Of a stretch of DNA of 64,000 bases, positions 60,284-64,000 are shown one piece after another. Positions within the stretch are counted from its first letter, which is position 1, and each line of letters starts with the position of its first letter. Source of the stretch: Pseudoxanthomonas sangjuensis (GTDB lineage Bacteria; Pseudomonadota; Gammaproteobacteria; Xanthomonadales; Xanthomonadaceae); contig NZ_PDWR01000006.1 in the NCBI RefSeq assembly GCF_010211755.1, forward strand, positions 1 through 64,000. The letters run 5' to 3'. The position numbers were made by a program, and so were the translations under genes. Under the pieces are notes generated by a model, which was given only the letters and a program-made list of their open reading frames with translations, made no database searches and was not told the origin of the DNA.

Positions 60284-61096
60284 GTGGAAGCCGGATCGGT
60301 CCGCAAGGCAATGCGGCTGGCGCTGGCCGCGGCGCTGGTGGCGTTGCTGTCGTCCTGCGCCACCGGCCGCAATCCGCTGGCCAAGTGGGAGCGTTCGCGC
60401 AATTTCAACGAACGCCAGCCGATGCTGATCGTGCTGCACTACACCACCGAGGAGTCGGCCGAGAAGAGCCTGCACACGCTGAAGACCGCCAACAGCAAGG
60501 GCCCGGTCGGCGTGCATTACCTGCTGGGCCGCGACGGGCGCATCTACCAGTTGGTGAAGGACGGCAAGCGCGCCTGGCACGCCGGCCCCGGGCGCTGGGG
60601 CACGATCACCGACGTCAATTCGGCATCGATCGGCATCGAGATAGACAACAGCGGCCACGATCCGTTTCCCGACGTGCAGATCGATAGCCTGATCGTGCTG
60701 CTGCGCGACCTGACCACGCGCCTGCGGATCCCGCCGACGCAGGTCATCGGCCACGAGGACATGGCGCCGACGCGCAAGATCGACCCGGGCCCGCTGTTCC
60801 CGTGGAAGCGGCTGTTCGACGCGGGCTTCGGCGTGTGGCCGGACGAGAGCGCCGGCGATCCGCCGCCGGGGTTCGACCCATGGCTGGCGATGCAGGCGTT
60901 CGGCTATCCGCTTGAGGACCGCGCCGCGGCGGTGCGGGCGTTCCACCACCGCTTCCGCGGCATGGACGGCACCGAGCTGGACGAGCACGATTTGCGCATC
61001 CTGTACGCGCTGACCCGGCCGCCGCAACCTGAACCGGCGCCGCCGGCGGCGGAACCGGCGGGATTGCAGCCACAACAGGAAAATATTGTGGAATAG
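60284..61096 (+). CDS. N-acetylmuramoyl-L-alanine amidase, AmiD-type lipoprotein
   Basis: Zinc amidase that cuts the lactyl-peptide bond of peptidoglycan fragments. 270 residues from GTG 60284 (GAGG 9 nt before it); ATG 60311 is an alternative that also keeps the lipoprotein signal LALAAALVALLSSC. The Amidase_2 domain has zinc ligands in IVLHYTTEE and in VIGHEDMAPTRKIDPG (His and Asp), and SIGIEIDNSGHDPFP. The C-terminal part (from PPPGFDPWLAMQAF) resembles the small helical peptidoglycan-binding domain of AmiD, followed by a Pro/Ala tail. Probably anchored in the outer membrane. Confidence 0.92.
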   Translation: MEAGSVRKAMRLALAAALVALLSSCATGRNPLAKWERSRNFNERQPMLIVLHYTTEESAEKSLHTLKTANSKGPVGVHYLLGRDGRIYQLVKDGKRAWHAGPGRWGTITDVNSASIGIEIDNSGHDPFPDVQIDSLIVLLRDLTTRLRIPPTQVIGHEDMAPTRKIDPGPLFPWKRLFDAGFGVWPDESAGDPPPGFDPWLAMQAFGYPLEDRAAAVRAFHHRFRGMDGTELDEHDLRILYALTRPPQPEPAPPAAEPAGLQPQQENIVE

Positions 61097-61156
61097 TTAC
61101 AACGCCATGGCTGGCGAAACCGGGGGGTCACACACATGCATGGGGGAGAACCACAA

Positions 61157-64000
61157 ATGAGCATTCGACAGCATTCGCCGCGCCGCGGCCGCCTCGCCGC
61201 CGCGATCGTGCTGGGCCTCGCCGTTCCGGGCGCGGTCCTGGCGCAGGAACAGACCGCGCAGGAACTGGACCAGCAGGCTGCGCCGGCACAATCCACCAGT
61301 CCCACGGCGGCGCAGGCGCGCACGCTGGAAGCGGTGCAGGTGACCGGTTCGCGCATCAAGCGCACCGACATCGAAACGGCGCTGCCGGTGACCATCATCC
61401 AGAAGGCCGACATCGAGGCGCAAGGCATCACCTCGGCCGAACAGCTGCTGATGCAGTTGAATATTTCCTCCAGCGGTGGCGACAACCTGGCATCCAATAC
61501 CGGCATCGCCAGTGCGCAGGCGCGCGGCAACAACGGCGTCTCCGGCGCGAACTTGCGCATGCAGGGTGCCGATGCCACGCTGGTGCTGCTGAATGGCCGC
61601 CGCGTTTCCGCGCATGGACTGGCGGGCCAGGTCGTCGACCTGAATTCGATTCCATTTGCCGCGATTGAACGCGTGGAGGTGCTGCGCGACGGCGCCTCGG
61701 CGATGTACGGTACCGACGCCATCGGTGGCGTGATCAATTTTGTCACCAAGACCGACTACCAGGGTCTGACGCTCACCGGCGGAGCGGATGTCACCGAGGA
61801 AGGCGGCGGCAACATCTACCGGGCCAGCATGCTCGGCGGCTTTGGCGACCTCGACACCGACCGCTGGAACGTATGGATGGCGGTGAGCGCCAAGAAGAAC
61901 GAGCTGCTCAATGGCTGGGATCGTGATTTCACTAACAGCCTGCGGCCCGAGCGAGGTCTGGTTCCGGATACCAGCGGCACGCCGCTGGCCAACGTCGTCA
62001 ACGGAACGGGTAGCCTGATTGGCGGCGGCCTGACCGACCCGGCCGATGGCACGACCCAGCAACACATCAACATCGCCGACCTGCCCGGCGGCATCGGCTG
62101 CGAAAACGCAGGCGACATGATGGGGGAAATGGTGGGGCAGATCTGGAATTACAGCAGCCGCAACTATGCCTGCTCGTGGGACTATGGCCGTGCACGTGTA
62201 TTGCAGCAGCCGCAGAAGAGCCTGCAGTTCGTTGGCCGCGCCACCTTCAAGGTGGGCGACAACCACCAGTTCTACGCCGAGGCAATGGGTTCGGACGTGG
62301 AGTCCAGGCGCCGTTTCGAGGCCTTGCAAATCACCACGACAGCCACTCCCACCGCTACGACGCTCGACGCATATCCGCTCAATGCCCTTACCCAAGATAC
62401 CTACGACATGGTCTACGACGCGATCGTGGATTATTTCGGCGAACAGGCGAACTTGGCCTATGGCAGCCCGATCGCTTACCGCTGGCGCTGCTACGCCTGT
62501 GGCTCGCGCGAGTACACTACCACCACCAGGTCCTTGCGCCTGATGTTCGGAGCGGAAGGCAGCATTGGCACGTGGGATTACACCACCGGGCTGTCGCGTT
62601 CCTCCAGCAAGGCCGAATCGGTGTTGACCGATGGCTTCTACTACACCGACCAGTTGAAGGCGATGTTGGGTTCCGGCCTGCTCAATCCGTTCCTGCTACC
62701 GGGCCAGGAGCAGAGTGCCGAGGCCAAGGCGGCGCTGGTCGCCGCCTCCGCCGCGGGGACGCAGTTGTACAACGGCGAGACATCCACGACCACCTTCGAT
62801 GCCACATTCAGCGGCGGCCTCGGCTTCCACCTGTGGGCCAGCGAGGAAGTGCAGGCGGCGGTGGGTGCGGAATGGCGCCGCGAGGAATACGAGTTTGGTG
62901 GTCCCGACAGGTGGGACACCGACAAGTACCCGACCAGCAGCGCCACACCAGGCGGTAGTGCCTGGATCTACCAGGCCGCCGGCGACGCCACCTTCTATAT
63001 GCCGAAGAAGGAACGCACGGTGAAGGCGGCGTTCGCGGAATTCCTTGTGCCGGTGGTGGATTCGCTGAACTTGACTCTGTCTGGTCGATACGACGAATAC
63101 TCCGGTTTCGGTGGCACGTTCAACCCGAAGTATTCGTTCAAGTGGCAGCCGATCGACTGGCTGGCCTTCCGCGGTTCGTACAGTACCGGCTTCAAGGTGC
63201 CGACATTCGCGCAGCTGTTCCGCCGCACGCTCGAGTCGCCGACCCTCGGCTCCGGCGACGACATCGCCGACCCGGCCACCTGTCCCGGCGGCAATCCGGA
63301 CCCGAACGTACCGGGCTGCGAAGCAATCTTCCCGATACGCCTCACCGGCGGCAACCCGAACCTTAAGCCGGAAGAATCCGAGCAGCGTAGCGTGGGTGTC
63401 GTGCTGGCGCCGACCAGTAATTTCAACATCAGCATTGATTGGTGGGAGATCGAACGCCTGTCCACCATTCGCGGCACCAACCTGACACAGCTCAAGGAAG
63501 ACTACGAGATCTTCCAGGAGAACTGGATTCGCGACTCGAGCGGCGCGGTGGCCTACATCGACCAGCGTTACGTCAATACTGGCGGCACGCTGACCCGCGG
63601 CATCGAAGTCGACGCCAATCTCACTGGCGAGTTGTACGGCGGCAACTGGCGTATCCATCTCAATGGCAACTACCTGGATACGTACAAGACCAAGGAGCTG
63701 GAAACCCAGCCGTACGAAGACATCAAGATGAACACGTACCGCCCCAGCTACGAAATGCTGCCGTTGCGGTGGAAGCACACCCTGAGCTTCGGTTGGAACA
63801 AGGGCGATTGGTCGCACACCTTGTCGCAGGTTTACCGCGATGGTTACACCGACTACGTGCCGCCGGGTCTGCGCAGCGGTACCTATGTGCCGCCGGCGTA
63901 CGATCCGGAAGTGGACAGCTACACCACGTACAACTACTCGGTGAGCTGGAGTGGCATCGAGAACCTGAAGGCGACTTTCGGCATCCGTAACCTGCTCAAC
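61157..64000 (+). CDS. TonB-dependent receptor (3' end outside window)
   Basis: 948 codons are visible without a stop, so the gene continues past the right edge. Signal peptide MSIRQHSPRRGRLAAAIVLG and on to VLAQ, a Gln/Ala-rich linker, TonB-box-like LEAVQVTGSRIKRTDIETA, plug with NLRMQGADATLVLLNGRRVS and IERVEVLRDGASAMYGTDAIGG, then barrel strands with SFKWQPIDWLAFRGSYSTGFK. This plug pattern (VTGSRIKR, LVLLNGRR) is shared by the many receptors of xanthomonads and sphingomonads for plant and peptide-type nutrients; ligand unknown. ATG 61157 has GGGGGAG 10 nt before it. It lies 60 nt after the amidase. Confidence 0.92.
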   Translation, partial: MSIRQHSPRRGRLAAAIVLGLAVPGAVLAQEQTAQELDQQAAPAQSTSPTAAQARTLEAVQVTGSRIKRTDIETALPVTIIQKADIEAQGITSAEQLLMQLNISSSGGDNLASNTGIASAQARGNNGVSGANLRMQGADATLVLLNGRRVSAHGLAGQVVDLNSIPFAAIERVEVLRDGASAMYGTDAIGGVINFVTKTDYQGLTLTGGADVTEEGGGNIYRASMLGGFGDLDTDRWNVWMAVSAKKNELLNGWDRDFTNSLRPERGLVPDTSGTPLANVVNGTGSLIGGGLTDPADGTTQQHINIADLPGGIGCENAGDMMGEMVGQIWNYSSRNYACSWDYGRARVLQQPQKSLQFVGRATFKVGDNHQFYAEAMGSDVESRRRFEALQITTTATPTATTLDAYPLNALTQDTYDMVYDAIVDYFGEQANLAYGSPIAYRWRCYACGSREYTTTTRSLRLMFGAEGSIGTWDYTTGLSRSSSKAESVLTDGFYYTDQLKAMLGSGLLNPFLLPGQEQSAEAKAALVAASAAGTQLYNGETSTTTFDATFSGGLGFHLWASEEVQAAVGAEWRREEYEFGGPDRWDTDKYPTSSATPGGSAWIYQAAGDATFYMPKKERTVKAAFAEFLVPVVDSLNLTLSGRYDEYSGFGGTFNPKYSFKWQPIDWLAFRGSYSTGFKVPTFAQLFRRTLESPTLGSGDDIADPATCPGGNPDPNVPGCEAIFPIRLTGGNPNLKPEESEQRSVGVVLAPTSNFNISIDWWEIERLSTIRGTNLTQLKEDYEIFQENWIRDSSGAVAYIDQRYVNTGGTLTRGIEVDANLTGELYGGNWRIHLNGNYLDTYKTKELETQPYEDIKMNTYRPSYEMLPLRWKHTLSFGWNKGDWSHTLSQVYRDGYTDYVPPGLRSGTYVPPAYDPEVDSYTTYNYSVSWSGIENLKATFGIRNLLN

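Overview
The window is GC-rich chromosomal DNA of a gammaproteobacterium of the Xanthomonadaceae/Lysobacteraceae type (Lysobacter, Luteimonas or Thermomonas-like). The evidence is the high third-position GC, SppA and BtuB sequence style, two very large TonB-dependent receptors, GTAGGAGC-type dispersed repeats, and a cco cluster laid out as in xanthomonads. No rRNA, tRNA or CRISPR array was seen. Many long open frames opposite real genes are GC-driven shadows and are left out.

Region 1 (1-7.1 kb): SppA protease (5' end cut by the window), small secreted proteins, an SDR oxidoreductase, a tandem pair of DUF4124 proteins, a DUF1579 protein with a probable late frameshift, and TsaC. Region 2 (6.3-11.3 kb): a complete cytochrome bo3 quinol oxidase operon (cyoABCD) followed by SURF1, with an MHS-type transporter divergent from it. 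Region 3 (12.9-22.1 kb): DinB, BtuB with a clear cobalamin riboswitch, a TfoX C-terminal-domain protein, free methionine sulfoxide reductase, BioD, a phasin, QueD, an RhlE-type RNA helicase and an FNR-type oxygen sensor with cluster cysteines.

Region 4 (22.2-37.5 kb) is a low-oxygen respiration block. One minus-strand run of eleven tightly packed genes, mostly joined by 4-nt ATGA overlaps, encodes the cbb3 oxidase (ccoNOQP), its assembly factors (ccoG, H, I, S and a TauE/SafE-like protein) and finally the bd-oxidase exporter cydDC. The bd oxidase cydABX is divergent. A single perfect FNR site, TTGATTCAGATCAA at 34490-34503, lies between the two operons at about -41.5 from plausible start points in both directions.

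Region 5 (37.5-45.0 kb) is an accessory island inserted at cydX. Left to right it has intact cydX, a galE 3' fragment, an AT-richer unknown stretch, two Sec-exported Rhs/YD-repeat proteins, a variable Rhs tip with a candidate toxin, a 4-nt-overlapping candidate immunity gene, short tandem repeats, an orphan fragment of another rhs allele, a RAYT transposase framed by perfect 28-bp inverted REPs, and then a diverged partial second copy of cydX. The right REP abuts that partial copy exactly.

Region 6 (45.0-49.6 kb): a two-component system divergent from a PAP2 phosphatase and an EptA-type lipid A phosphoethanolamine transferase, an envelope-charge module. Region 7 (49.7-64.0 kb): a dicarboxylate/amino-acid symporter, a REP-like inverted pair, then a minus-strand set for peptidoglycan peptides (C40 peptidase, dipeptide epimerase, RpiR-type regulator, L,D-transpeptidase, amino-acid permease). 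Divergent from it are an Oar-like TonB receptor, an AmiD-type lipoprotein amidase and a second TonB receptor that runs off the right edge.
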